A stretch of 46,655 bases of DNA, taken from positions 1 through 46,655 of the forward strand of contig JBFWWZ010000017.1 in NCBI GenBank assembly GCA_050245915.1, in the 5' to 3' direction. Shown piece after piece: positions 14,866 through 22,891 of this stretch. Position 1 is the first letter of the stretch. Every line of letters begins with the position of its first letter. The stretch comes from JBDSKH01 sp050245915 (GTDB lineage Bacteria > Actinomycetota > Actinomycetes > Actinomycetales > Microbacteriaceae). The position numbers and the translations under genes are program-made. The notes beneath the pieces were generated by a model, which ran no database searches, was not told the origin of the DNA, and was given only the letters and a program-made list of their open reading frames with translations.

Positions 14866-14941
14866 ACATTTCAAGAGCGTTAGTTGTTTGCTGTGGCAGC
14901 TACCGCGGAATGTGATTGCAGGACACTCTTGGTGCAAGGGA

Positions 14942-14975
14942 GAAGGCCGGCCGCTCGCCTCTGCGGCCGGCCTTC
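14942..14975 (+). terminator. strong hairpin, candidate terminator of a short upstream RNA
   Basis: GAAGGCCGGCCGC and its exact complement form a 13-bp stem with an 8-nt loop (14955-14962), followed by AATCATTTAA. It ends 19 bp before GTG 14995 and no supported ORF lies between the dyad (14865) and the hairpin. The rest of the 14788-14994 gap is otherwise empty. Confidence 0.5.
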
Positions 14976-14982
14976 AATCATT

Positions 14983-14988
14983 TAAGCT
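14983..14988 (+). promoter_or_regulatory. -10 element for a leaderless MarR gene
   Basis: TAAGCT lies 6 nt before GTG 14995, downstream of the hairpin at 14942-14975, so the regulator gene need not share the upstream transcript. Confidence 0.4.
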
Positions 14989-14994
14989 CGGCAG

Positions 14995-15417
14995 GTGAGC
15001 CGGGCCGAAGCCGTCGATGCGTGGGAGAACCTCTACCGCGCGCAGGTCACCGTCTTCCGGCAGTTGCGAGCCGATTTCCCCACCGACGAGGTCACCCTCA
15101 CCGAGTACGACGTGCTGTTCAACCTCTACCGGCAGCCCGACCGCCGCGCCCGCATCCGCGACCTCACACCGCAGCTGCTGCTCAGTCAGCCGAGCGTCAG
15201 CCGGCTCATCGAACGGCTCGAGCTGCGCGGCCTGGTGAGCCGGTCGGGGGACCCCTCCGACGCGCGCGGAACCCTCGTCGCGCTCACCCCGCAGGGCGTC
15301 GACGTCTTCCGTCGCGTCGGTGCGCAGCACAGCGCCTGGATCGCCGAGCGCATGAGCGTGCTGACCCCCGGCGAGCTCGCGGAGCTGACCCGCATCACAC
15401 GCAAGCTGCGGTCGTGA
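14995..15417 (+). CDS. MarR-family transcriptional regulator
   Basis: A 140-residue winged-helix protein. The first helix (AWENLYRAQVTVFRQLRADF) is for dimerisation. LTEYDVLFNLYRQPDRRARIRDLTPQLLLSQPSVSRLIERLELRGLV is the HTH core, given here as family context, followed by the wing with DPSDARGTLVALTPQG. MarR proteins usually respond to phenolic or electrophilic ligands. Its stop overlaps the photolyase start (GTGA), so it is co-transcribed with phrB and may control that operon. The ligand is unknown. Confidence 0.88.
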   Translation: MSRAEAVDAWENLYRAQVTVFRQLRADFPTDEVTLTEYDVLFNLYRQPDRRARIRDLTPQLLLSQPSVSRLIERLELRGLVSRSGDPSDARGTLVALTPQGVDVFRRVGAQHSAWIAERMSVLTPGELAELTRITRKLRS

Positions 15418-16787
15418 CAGAGGCACCCGCGATCGTCTGGTTCCGCGACGACCTGCGCCTCGCGGACAACCCGGCGCTGCGGGCGGCGGCGGATCGCGGC
15501 GGACCCGTGGTGCTCGTGTACATCCTCGACGAGGTGTCACCCGGAATGCGCCCGTTGGGCGGCGCCAGCCGGTGGTGGCTGCACGGAAGCCTGCGGGAGC
15601 TCGGCGACGAGCTCCGTGCGCGCGGCGGGCGGCTGACGCTGCGGCGCGGTGCGGCAGAGGAGGTGCTTCCCGACGTCGTCCGGGAAGCCGGTGCGGCAGC
15701 CGTGTACTGGAACCGGCGCTACGGGGCGAGCCGGGAGGTCGACGCGCGGCTGAAGGCCCGGATGCGCGACGACGGCCTCGAGGTTCAGAGCTTCTCCGCG
15801 AACCTGCTCACCGAGCCGTGGGAGGTGACCACCGAACAGGGCTCGCCGTACCGGGTGTTCACGCCGTTCTGGCGCGCCGTGCAGCAGCGCCCGGCCCGCG
15901 AGCCGGTCCCCTCCCCGCACGAGCTGCCCAGCCCGGCCCGCGTGCGTTCCGACGACCTCGACGACTGGGGGCTGCTGCCCACCCGCCCCGACTGGGCGGC
16001 GGGCCTGCGCGCGGCCTGGGAACCCGGCGAGCGCGCCGCGTCGAAACGCCTCGGCGCGTTCGTGCGCGACACCCTCGCCCGCTACGACCAGCGCGACCGG
16101 CCGGCCCAGGATGTCACCTCGCGACTCAGCCCCTCCCTGCGCTTCGGAGAGCTCAGCCCCGTGCAGGTCTGGCATCGCCTGCACGGCGAGCTCTCCCCCG
16201 CCGCCCGGCGCAACGCGCCCAAGTTCCTCAGCGAGCTGGGCTGGCGCGAGTTCCACCACCACCTGCTCTTCGCCGAGCCCGACCTGGCGACGCGCAACCA
16301 CCGGCCCGCCTTCGATGCGTTCCCGTGGACGGAGCCGCGGCCCGCGGAACTGGAGGCATGGCAGCGCGGCCGCACCGGTATCCCGCTGGTGGATGCCGGG
16401 ATGCGCGAGCTGTGGTCGACCGGCTACATGCACAACCGGGTGCGCATGGTGGTCGCGAGCCTCCTGGTGAAGAACCTGCTCGTCGACTGGCGCCTCGGCG
16501 AGCGCTGGTTCTGGGACACGCTGGTGGATGCCGACGAGGCCAGCAACCCTGGCAACTGGCAGTGGGTGGCGGGCAGCGGGGCGGATGCGGCGCCGTATTT
16601 CAGGGTGTTCAACCCGCAGCTGCAGGCCGAGAAGTTCGATCCGGACGGCGAGTACATCCGGCGCTGGGTGCCCGAGTACGGCACGGACGCATACCCGCAG
16701 CCGATCGTCGACCTCGCCCAGACCCGGCGCGACGCGCTGGCGGCCTACGAGCAGGTCAGATCGGGGGGCGTCCGCCGATCAGCATGA
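15414..16787 (+). CDS. phrB: deoxyribodipyrimidine photolyase
   Basis: A 457-residue flavoprotein that splits UV-induced cyclobutane pyrimidine dimers using blue light. The N-terminal alpha/beta domain begins AIVWFRDDLRLADNPAL. The C-terminal FAD domain has SRLSPSLRFGELSP, RTGIPLVDAGMRELWSTGYMHNR in shortened form, and DADEASNPGNWQWVAGSG, all diagnostic of class I CPD photolyases. I take GTG 15414, overlapping the MarR stop, as start although the frame is open from 14916. The 3' end overlaps the PfkB gene on the other strand by 32 bp. Confidence 0.92.
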   Translation: MTEAPAIVWFRDDLRLADNPALRAAADRGGPVVLVYILDEVSPGMRPLGGASRWWLHGSLRELGDELRARGGRLTLRRGAAEEVLPDVVREAGAAAVYWNRRYGASREVDARLKARMRDDGLEVQSFSANLLTEPWEVTTEQGSPYRVFTPFWRAVQQRPAREPVPSPHELPSPARVRSDDLDDWGLLPTRPDWAAGLRAAWEPGERAASKRLGAFVRDTLARYDQRDRPAQDVTSRLSPSLRFGELSPVQVWHRLHGELSPAARRNAPKFLSELGWREFHHHLLFAEPDLATRNHRPAFDAFPWTEPRPAELEAWQRGRTGIPLVDAGMRELWSTGYMHNRVRMVVASLLVKNLLVDWRLGERWFWDTLVDADEASNPGNWQWVAGSGADAAPYFRVFNPQLQAEKFDPDGEYIRRWVPEYGTDAYPQPIVDLAQTRRDALAAYEQVRSGGVRRSA

Positions 16788-17643
16788 TCGCGCGGGCCGC
16801 GATCAGCACGCCCGCCTCGGCGGATTGCACGGCGTCGCGGGTGGTGCGCCAGCGGTCGAGGAACCCGGCGGCGAGTGCGTCGCCCGCGCCGGTCGGGTCG
16901 ACGATGTGCTGGATCTTCGGTGCGGGCACCGGCGTGCTCGTCTTGCCCTCGAAGACGATGAGGCCCTCGGCTCCCATCGTGAGCACGACCACCTCGAACC
17001 GTTCGCGCAGGGCGCGGCCGATCCGCTCCGGATCGGTCTGCCCGCTCAGCAGTGCGCCTTCGGCGAGGTTCGGGAACACCACGGTCGTGCCGGCGATCGC
17101 ATCGAGGAACGGCCCGACGCCGAAGTCGGTGATGTAGCCCGAGGAGCCGGGGGTGACCGAGACGGGAACGCCCGCCGCGGTGGTACGGTCGATCAGGTCG
17201 CGCGCGCCGGGGATCCCGAACCCGTCCAGGATGCTGTACCCGCTGATGTGCAGCACCGCGGCATTCGACAGCAGCTCGTCGGTGACCGATGCGCTGCTGA
17301 GCGCGGAGTTCGCCCCGCGCTCGGTGAGCATGGTGCGCCGCTCCCCGTCGACCAGGATGACGATGGTGCCGGTGGGCAGGTCCGCCGCGATCTGCAGGTG
17401 GGGCGTCACGCCGGCCCGCTGGAACACCAGCTCGTGGTTCTCGAGGTCCTCGAGGCCGACCGCGCCGACGAAGTCGACGGGTGCGCCGAGGGAGCCGAGC
17501 CAGACGGCGGTGTTCGCGGCCGACCCGCCCGGGCGGGGACGGATCGTCGACGCCGTATCGGTGTCGGGGCGGATCTCACCCCGTGGCACCACGACGATGT
17601 CGTTGATGACGTCGCCGACGACGACGATGCGATCGCCGCTCAC
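16756..17643 (-). CDS. PfkB-family sugar kinase, likely pseudouridine kinase
   Basis: A 295-residue ribokinase-fold enzyme. The N-terminal substrate Gly pair is PGGSAANTAVWLG and the catalytic signature near the C-terminus is HIVDPTGAGDALAAGF with the base Asp. The start overlaps the end of psuG by 4 nt. Pseudouridine is degraded by phosphorylation (PsuK) and then C-C bond cleavage to uracil and ribose 5-phosphate (PsuG), so a PfkB kinase coupled to psuG is very likely the pseudouridine kinase. Another nucleoside or sugar kinase role remains possible. Confidence 0.8.
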   Translation of the reverse strand: MSGDRIVVVGDVINDIVVVPRGEIRPDTDTASTIRPRPGGSAANTAVWLGSLGAPVDFVGAVGLEDLENHELVFQRAGVTPHLQIAADLPTGTIVILVDGERRTMLTERGANSALSSASVTDELLSNAAVLHISGYSILDGFGIPGARDLIDRTTAAGVPVSVTPGSSGYITDFGVGPFLDAIAGTTVVFPNLAEGALLSGQTDPERIGRALRERFEVVVLTMGAEGLIVFEGKTSTPVPAPKIQHIVDPTGAGDALAAGFLDRWRTTRDAVQSAEAGVLIAARAIMLIGGRPPI

Positions 17644-18572
17644 GACCCGGACCGCCGCGACCAGGCGGTCGCGATGTCCGCTGCGACGCGCACGTTATTG
17701 CGCGCGAGGTCGAGGTTGATCTCGAGGCTGCGTCCCTCGGAGGCGTCGACGATGTAGGAGAGCAGGAACGGCGTCACGGCCTTGCCGCGCACCCCCGCTG
17801 CCTCGGCGGCCTCGAATGCCTGGGCGAGCACGCGGTCGTGCTCCGCCGGATCCCACTGCTGATCGGCGGGGATCGGGTTGGCGACGATGATGCCCGCACG
17901 CGACCCGAGCTCGTCGCGCGCGACCATGATCGCGGCGACGTCATCGGGGCCGTCGACGCTCCAGTCGAGCTCGTGGCCGGACTCCCGCAGCCAGAACGCG
18001 GGAAACGCCCGGGTGCCGTACCCGACGACCGCGACGCTCAGAGTCTCGAGCCGCTCGAGGGTGGCGGCGATGTCGAGCACGCTCTTCACCCCGGCGCTGA
18101 CCACCGTGATCGGGGTCTGGGCGAGCGTGGGCAGGTCGGCGGACTCGTCGAACGTCGCCGCCCCCTCGGAGGACCCGGCCGCGCCGCGGTGCACGCCGCC
18201 CAGCCCGCCGGTCGCGAACACCCGGATGCCCGCCAGCGACGCGAGGTGAGCCGTTGCGGCGACGGTCGTCGCCCCGCTTCCGCCGCGTGCCGCGAGGATC
18301 GGCAGGTCGCGCACGCTCGCCTTCGCCAGCTCCTCCTCGGCGATGCGACGAACCCCGTCGTCGTCGAGTCCGATGTGCGGCACGCCGTCGAGCACCGCGA
18401 TGGTGGCGGGGGTGACCCCGCGGTCGCGCAGGATCCCCTCGAACTCGCGTGCGGCATCCAGGTTGCGGGGACGCGGCAGGCCGTGGGAGATGATCGTCGA
18501 CTCGAGCGCGACGACAGGACGGGCGGCGGCGAGGGCGTCGGAGACCTCCGCCGAGAGGTGCAAAGGCGACAT
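17640..18572 (-). CDS. psuG: pseudouridine-5'-phosphate glycosidase
   Basis: A 310-residue enzyme cleaving pseudouridine 5'-phosphate to uracil and ribose 5-phosphate. Typical motifs are VVALESTIISHGLPRPRN, FATGGLGGVHRGA, the metal Asp in DESADLPTLAQTP and the Schiff-base Lys in VSAGVKSVLDI. The C-terminal KAVTPFLLSYI is also conserved. It starts at ATG 18572 with AAGGTG upstream and TAGCGT as possible -10. A 14-bp perfect palindrome (18637-18650) 65 bp before the start is a candidate operator. Confidence 0.93.
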   Translation of the reverse strand: MSPLHLSAEVSDALAAARPVVALESTIISHGLPRPRNLDAAREFEGILRDRGVTPATIAVLDGVPHIGLDDDGVRRIAEEELAKASVRDLPILAARGGSGATTVAATAHLASLAGIRVFATGGLGGVHRGAAGSSEGAATFDESADLPTLAQTPITVVSAGVKSVLDIAATLERLETLSVAVVGYGTRAFPAFWLRESGHELDWSVDGPDDVAAIMVARDELGSRAGIIVANPIPADQQWDPAEHDRVLAQAFEAAEAAGVRGKAVTPFLLSYIVDASEGRSLEINLDLARNNVRVAADIATAWSRRSGS

Positions 18573-18636
18573 AACACCTTCACGCTACCCGCCCCGGGCA
18601 CCACCCCGGAACGGCCCTCCGCGGCGTTTCACACTC

Positions 18637-18650
18637 GTGGAACGCGTTCC
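18637..18650. promoter_or_regulatory. palindrome upstream of psuG
   Basis: TGGAACGCGTTCCA is a perfect 14-bp palindrome with a central CG, in the style of LacI-family operators. It lies between the end of the lipid operon and psuG. No regulator gene is adjacent. Confidence 0.4.
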
Positions 18651-18685
18651 ATCCCGGACTCCCCTCGAACGGGGCATCCGGGATG
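18649..18685 (-). terminator. hairpin after the alkyl-DHAP synthase gene
   Basis: CATCCCGGA (18649-18657) pairs with TCCGGGATG (18677-18685), and an inner CCCC/GGGG pair extends the stem. It begins 6 bp after the stop at 18692. No U tract follows, so it may act through stem stability. Confidence 0.45.
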
Positions 18686-18691
18686 CTGCGC

Positions 18692-20482
18692 TCAGCTCGC
18701 CGAGACCTTGGTCTTCTTCTGCGCGGCGACCCGCGCCGCGGGAGTCGACACCGGCTTCGCGGAACCGGTCTTCTTGGTGGTGCCGGGGCCGCTCGTGGCC
18801 TTGGTGGCATCCGGGATGATCTTGCGCGGGTTCAGGTTCGAGCCCGGATCGGTGACCGAGAACAGCCCGCTCATCACCTTGACGCCCTCGGTCGAGATGT
18901 CCTGCTCGAGCCAGGGCGCGTGCTCCAGCCCGACGCCGTGGTGGTGCGAGATCGAGGATCCGTTGTCGACAAACGCCTGCTGGATCGCGCTCTTCACGTG
19001 GTCGTACTCGCCCAGCGGGTCTTTGTCGAACACGAAGGCGAAGGTGAAGTAGAGGCACGCGCCCGAGTGGTACGAGTGCGACATGTGGCTCATGATCCAG
19101 CCCTTGATGCCGAGCTCGTCGTAGGCCTTGTGCGCCGCCGCGATCGCGGCGTCGTGCACCTGGTTGACCTTCGACCACGGCATCGCCGTCTCGGAGACGT
19201 CGCCCGCGGCCCCCCGGTCGAGCAGGAAGTCGCGCAGGTAGGGGGTGTCGAACTTCTTCTGGTCGTAGAGCACGCCGGGGCCGGTGCCGACACCGAGGCC
19301 GTTGTGCTTGGCGATGATCTTGTCGACCAGCTTCTTCTGGCGCTTGGCGTGCCCCTCGGAGCCCTCGAAGCCGATGAAGGAGAGGCAGATGTTGCCCTCC
19401 ATGTCCTTCCAGCCCTTGGACTTCATCAGGGTGGGGAGCACGGTGCCGGCGGCGAACTTGTCGAAGCCCTTGCGCTCCTTGCTCGTGGCGAGCGAGAAGC
19501 CGGTCTCGGGGCCGTCGGAGATGCGGGTGATCGAGGGCGCCGCGTCCGACTCCGCGATCTCCTGCATGGCGGCGATGCCCGCCTCCCAGTTCGGGAAGAA
19601 GTAGGCGTACACGTCGCGCTTCTCGGGCACCCGGTGCACCTGCGCGGTGACCTCGGTGATCACGCCGAGGCGGCCCTCGCTGCCGAGGATCATCTCGCGG
19701 ACGCTCGGCCCGTTCGAGACCGACGGGTTCGGCTTGATGACGAGCGTGCCACCGGGGCGCACCACCCGCAGGCCCTTGGCGATGTCGGAGATGTCGCCGT
19801 ACTTGTCCGACTGCATGCCGGAGGAACGGGTGGCGACCCAGCCGCCGAGCGTGGAGTGGGTGAACGAGTCGGGGAAGTGCCCGATGGTCCAGCCCTTGGC
19901 GTTCAGCTGCGCCTCGAGGTCGGGGCCCTGAGCTCCCGCCTGGATGACGGCGGTCTGCGACTGCTCGTCGATGGAGACCACCTTGTTCAGCCTGCCCATG
20001 TCGAGCGACAGGATGACGCGCTTCTCGTCCGCGCGGGGCTCCAGGCTTCCGGCGATGTTGCTGCCGCCGCCGAACGGGATGATGACGACATCCGCGGCGA
20101 CCGCGGCATCCACCACCTTCTGCACCTCTGCCTCGTCGGCCGGGTAGACGACCACATCGGGGTAGCGCTGCACCTGGTTGGCCCGGATGCGGACCAGGTC
20201 GCGCAGGCTCTTTCCGTAGACGTGGACCACGCGCTCCATGTCGTCGGTGGTGACGTGTCCCTCGCCGACGATGGTGGCGAGCGCGGACAGCAGCGGCTTG
20301 CCGGCCAGCGACTTCGGGATCGACATCTTCGCGAAGTCGGGCTTCTCGACCGGGGTCGCGGTGTGCAGGTCGAGACCGACCGCGTACTGCACGAACGGCG
20401 CGAAGCCCGGCTTGTCCTCCCAGTGGAACCCGACGCCTTCGTCTCCCCAGCCCCACCACTTCATGTGCTTGACGTCGGTCAC
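18692..20482 (-). CDS. FAD-dependent alkyldihydroxyacetonephosphate synthase homologue
   Basis: A 596-residue FAD-binding oxidoreductase/transferase of the VAO fold. The PCMH-type FAD domain has YPDVVVYPADEAEVQKVV and IPFGGGSNIAGSLEP. The catalytic cap has the triple His (HHHGVG, residues 513-518) and a GACLYFTFAF Tyr that alkyl-DHAP synthases need. The family reaction replaces the acyl chain of acyl-DHAP by a fatty alcohol, forming the ether bond. The last 37 residues are a Lys/Thr/Pro-rich tail. It is the third gene of a coupled operon with a PlsC acyltransferase and an SDR. An ordinary FAD-linked oxidase is the alternative. Confidence 0.82.
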   Translation of the reverse strand: MTDVKHMKWWGWGDEGVGFHWEDKPGFAPFVQYAVGLDLHTATPVEKPDFAKMSIPKSLAGKPLLSALATIVGEGHVTTDDMERVVHVYGKSLRDLVRIRANQVQRYPDVVVYPADEAEVQKVVDAAVAADVVIIPFGGGSNIAGSLEPRADEKRVILSLDMGRLNKVVSIDEQSQTAVIQAGAQGPDLEAQLNAKGWTIGHFPDSFTHSTLGGWVATRSSGMQSDKYGDISDIAKGLRVVRPGGTLVIKPNPSVSNGPSVREMILGSEGRLGVITEVTAQVHRVPEKRDVYAYFFPNWEAGIAAMQEIAESDAAPSITRISDGPETGFSLATSKERKGFDKFAAGTVLPTLMKSKGWKDMEGNICLSFIGFEGSEGHAKRQKKLVDKIIAKHNGLGVGTGPGVLYDQKKFDTPYLRDFLLDRGAAGDVSETAMPWSKVNQVHDAAIAAAHKAYDELGIKGWIMSHMSHSYHSGACLYFTFAFVFDKDPLGEYDHVKSAIQQAFVDNGSSISHHHGVGLEHAPWLEQDISTEGVKVMSGLFSVTDPGSNLNPRKIIPDATKATSGPGTTKKTGSAKPVSTPAARVAAQKKTKVSAS

Positions 20483-21228
20483 TTCTTCTCCTTCGAGGAC
20501 TTCGGGTTCGTACCGAGGATATGGGGTGAGTGCTCGTCATGCATCGCGACCACCTGGGCCTTCACGCGGGCCATGAACTCGGCGGGGTTCTCGTCCGGCC
20601 TGGCCGTCATCGGGGCGCCGAACACCACGGCGACCGGGAGTCCGGCCTTCGGCCACTTCGACCCGCGGGGATGGGACTGGTGGGCTCCGACGATCGCGAC
20701 CGGCAGGATCGGAGCGCCCGTCGAGGCTGACAGCGCCGCGGCGCCCGGCTTGAAGTGGCCGGGGATCCCGTCCTTCGACCGGGTTCCCTCCGGGAACACC
20801 AGCACCGGCACGTCGTGCTCGAGCAGGGTCTTCGCGCTCACATTGCGCGGGTTCTTGCCGCTGCGGTCGACCGGGAACGCGTTGAAGAACAGGGCGGTCA
20901 GGCCGCGCCGCCACCACACGTCGAAGAAGTAGTCCCCCGCCGCGCCGGCGGCGAGGTACCGCGCCAGGGGCCGGGGCAGCGCACCCATGATGAGCGGCGC
21001 ATCCAGGTGACTGGAGTGATTCGCCACCACCACGAACGGCCGCTTCACCCCTTTCAGCCGGTCGCGGCCGATGACCGAGACCTTCAGCATCCCCCACACG
21101 ACGCCCTTCAGCAGTCCGCGCTGGGCGACGAAGCGGGCGTTCGCCTGGGAGGGCGAGGTGAAGCGGTCACGCATCGGGGGGGCCATCCGCGTTCCTTCCA
21201 TCCGTCCGGGCGAACCGGTCGGCGTCAT
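20479..21228 (-). CDS. PlsC-type lysophospholipid acyltransferase
   Basis: A 249-residue membrane-associated acyltransferase. Motif I is NHSSHLD with H71 and D76 (HX4D), motif II-III has FPVDRSG and FPEGTRS (residues 145-151), and motif IV VAIVGAH. It would acylate the sn-2 position of lyso- or alkyl-glycerol phosphate, or sn-1 of DHAP. It overlaps both neighbours by 4 nt (ATGA), so it is translated with the SDR and the alkyl-DHAP synthase. A general 1-acylglycerol-3-phosphate acyltransferase is probably encoded elsewhere, which makes a dedicated role plausible. Confidence 0.87.
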   Translation of the reverse strand: MTPTGSPGRMEGTRMAPPMRDRFTSPSQANARFVAQRGLLKGVVWGMLKVSVIGRDRLKGVKRPFVVVANHSSHLDAPLIMGALPRPLARYLAAGAAGDYFFDVWWRRGLTALFFNAFPVDRSGKNPRNVSAKTLLEHDVPVLVFPEGTRSKDGIPGHFKPGAAALSASTGAPILPVAIVGAHQSHPRGSKWPKAGLPVAVVFGAPMTARPDENPAEFMARVKAQVVAMHDEHSPHILGTNPKSSKEKK

Positions 21229-22004
21229 TCCGAGGCGGCTCTGCTCCGACTCAGGCTAATCCTGCGCGAGATGGCGCGCACCGTGCCGCGGGGCAGGTGG
21301 CGGAGCAACCAGGAGAGCGGACGGTACCGAACACTCGGCATGGAGATCGCCCGGCCCCTGTCGACATCTTTCAGGCACTCGCGTACCAGGTATTCGGAGT
21401 CGAGCCACAGGGCGTCGGGGATGCTGCTGCCGCGGATCGAGGCGCGCTGATGGAATTCGGTTCGCACCCATCCCGGCATCAGGGCCGTGACCGTCACACC
21501 GGAACCGTGCAGTTCGTTGGCGAGGCTCTCGCTGTAGGTCTGCACCCAGGCCTTCATCGCGGAGTAGGCGCCCATGTTCAGCTGGCTCGCGATGCTGCTG
21601 ACGTTGACGATCGCACCGTGGCCGCGTTCCTTCATGCCGGCGGCCGCCGCCGCCCCGAGCACCCAGACGGCCCGCACCATGACCGCGTACGCCGCGTCGT
21701 GTTCGGCGATGTCCGGGGCGAGCAGCTTCGTCTTGAGACCGTAGCCCGCGTTGTTGATCAGGATGTCGACCGGCTTCGAGCGGTCGGCCAGCCGCTTCGC
21801 GACCCGCTCCGTGTCTTTCACCGTGGAGAGATCGGCGGTGAGCACCTCGACGGTGCGACCGCCTTTGCGGAGCTCGGCGGCCATCGCCTCCAGCCGTGCC
21901 GTGTCGCGGGCGACCAGCACCAGATCATGACCGCGTGCTGCGAGCTGCCGCGCGAACTCCGCCCCGATGCCGGACGAGCCCCCCGTCACCAGAGCGATAC
22001 CCAT
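21225..22004 (-). CDS. short-chain dehydrogenase/reductase, candidate alkyl/acyl-DHAP reductase
   Basis: A 259-residue SDR with the classical motifs: TGGSSGIG (residues 7-14), NNAG (84-87), Ser136/Ser137 and Y147-x3-K151 (YSAMK). The C-terminus is long and basic (RRISLSRSRAASE), as in membrane-associated SDRs of lipid metabolism. As first gene of the operon with PlsC and alkyl-DHAP synthase, reduction of alkyl-DHAP to alkylglycerol 3-phosphate is a natural assignment, but SDR substrate cannot be read from sequence. TATCGT 7 nt before the ATG predicts a leaderless message. Confidence 0.85.
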   Translation of the reverse strand: MGIALVTGGSSGIGAEFARQLAARGHDLVLVARDTARLEAMAAELRKGGRTVEVLTADLSTVKDTERVAKRLADRSKPVDILINNAGYGLKTKLLAPDIAEHDAAYAVMVRAVWVLGAAAAAGMKERGHGAIVNVSSIASQLNMGAYSAMKAWVQTYSESLANELHGSGVTVTALMPGWVRTEFHQRASIRGSSIPDALWLDSEYLVRECLKDVDRGRAISMPSVRYRPLSWLLRHLPRGTVRAISRRISLSRSRAASE

Positions 22005-22010
22005 ATTGCT

Positions 22011-22035
22011 TACGATAAGGTGCTAGACAGCACCT
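22011..22035. promoter_or_regulatory. symmetric divergent promoter and operator of the lipid cluster
   Basis: TACGATA (22011-22017) reads as TACGAT on the plus strand and TATCGT on the minus strand, 7 nt before ATG 22004. Directly beside it AGGTGCTAGACAGCACCT (22018-22035) is a palindrome with 7-bp arms. It occupies the start region of the rightward transcript and exactly the -10/-35 spacer of the leftward one, so one bound repressor could silence both operons. Confidence 0.6.
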
Positions 22036-22054
22036 CCGAGAAGGGTCCGCTCCC

Positions 22055-22891
22055 ATGACTCCGCGAAACAGCGCCGCGCATGCCGGGGCAGAGGTTTCCC
22101 TGGAATCCGGCAGCTTCGACATCCGCGAGTTCACCCGCACCGCACGGGGCAACCACCGGGCCGAACTCCAGCTCGACGAGGTCACGAGGTCGGGCCTCGG
22201 CGCCGACGCGATCCGGCTGCTCCGCCTGCTGCGCGACCTCGAGCGCAGCACGATGCAGCGCATGCGCAACCTGCTGGTGACGGCCACCCACAAGGACGCG
22301 CGGGTGACCGCGTTCCTCACCACCTGGGCGTACGAGAAGTTCTGGATCGCCGACGCCCTCGACGCCGTCCTCGAGGCGACCGGCGACGACCTCCACTCCT
22401 CCGACAAGGCGGGCGGCCTGCGCCGCATCGTGAAAGAGCGCGCCGAGCGTCGCGGCCCCATCCGCCGGGCGCTCCGCGCCAACTTCGACGGTCCGCAGAT
22501 CGTCGCCGCGCATGTCACCACCGGCCTCACCGATGAATGGATCACCCAGGCGGCGTACCGGAAGCTCGGCGAGCTCGCCAGCGGCCTCCAGTCCGTGGTC
22601 GAGCTGGTGCTCTCGGTCAAGGACCGCCACATCCGCTTCCTGTCAGAGGAGGCGCAGCGTCGCCTGGCCGCATCGCCGCGCGCCAGCAAGCTCACCCGCC
22701 GCGAGATCCGTCAGGCGGTCTGGCCGATCGGGGCGGTGGAGCGCAGCGACGACGACCGCAGCTTCTTCGAGCGCATCGTCTTCGGGTCGCCGGAGGGCGA
22801 GCGCGAGGCACGCCACATCTCGGAGATGCTCGGGGCCCTTCCCGGCCTCGGGTCCGTGGCATCCACTGTTTCTGCGAGACTTGTGCCGTGA
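22055..22891 (+). CDS. ferritin-like protein with degenerate di-iron site
   Basis: A 278-residue helical protein clearly homologous along its length to the product of 25201-26031 (shared FDI..., THKD/SHKE, AF.T.W, K/EFW, DEW/NEW and H-rich helix). Compared with that protein, helix ligands E63 and E161 remain, but the first ExxH is K95-F-W-I98 and the second is K189-D-R-H192, so a normal di-iron centre cannot form. It is probably a non-catalytic partner or scaffold. It opens the operon with the fatty acyl-CoA reductase (GTGA overlap). GAGAAGGG precedes the ATG. Confidence 0.75.
   Translation: MTPRNSAAHAGAEVSLESGSFDIREFTRTARGNHRAELQLDEVTRSGLGADAIRLLRLLRDLERSTMQRMRNLLVTATHKDARVTAFLTTWAYEKFWIADALDAVLEATGDDLHSSDKAGGLRRIVKERAERRGPIRRALRANFDGPQIVAAHVTTGLTDEWITQAAYRKLGELASGLQSVVELVLSVKDRHIRFLSEEAQRRLAASPRASKLTRREIRQAVWPIGAVERSDDDRSFFERIVFGSPEGEREARHISEMLGALPGLGSVASTVSARLVP

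Noticed and set aside
22537..22887. Upstream extension of the fatty acyl-CoA reductase frame
   Set aside because: It lies within the first ferritin-like gene in another frame. The GTGA overlap at 22888 and the Rossmann strand at residue 15 define the start.
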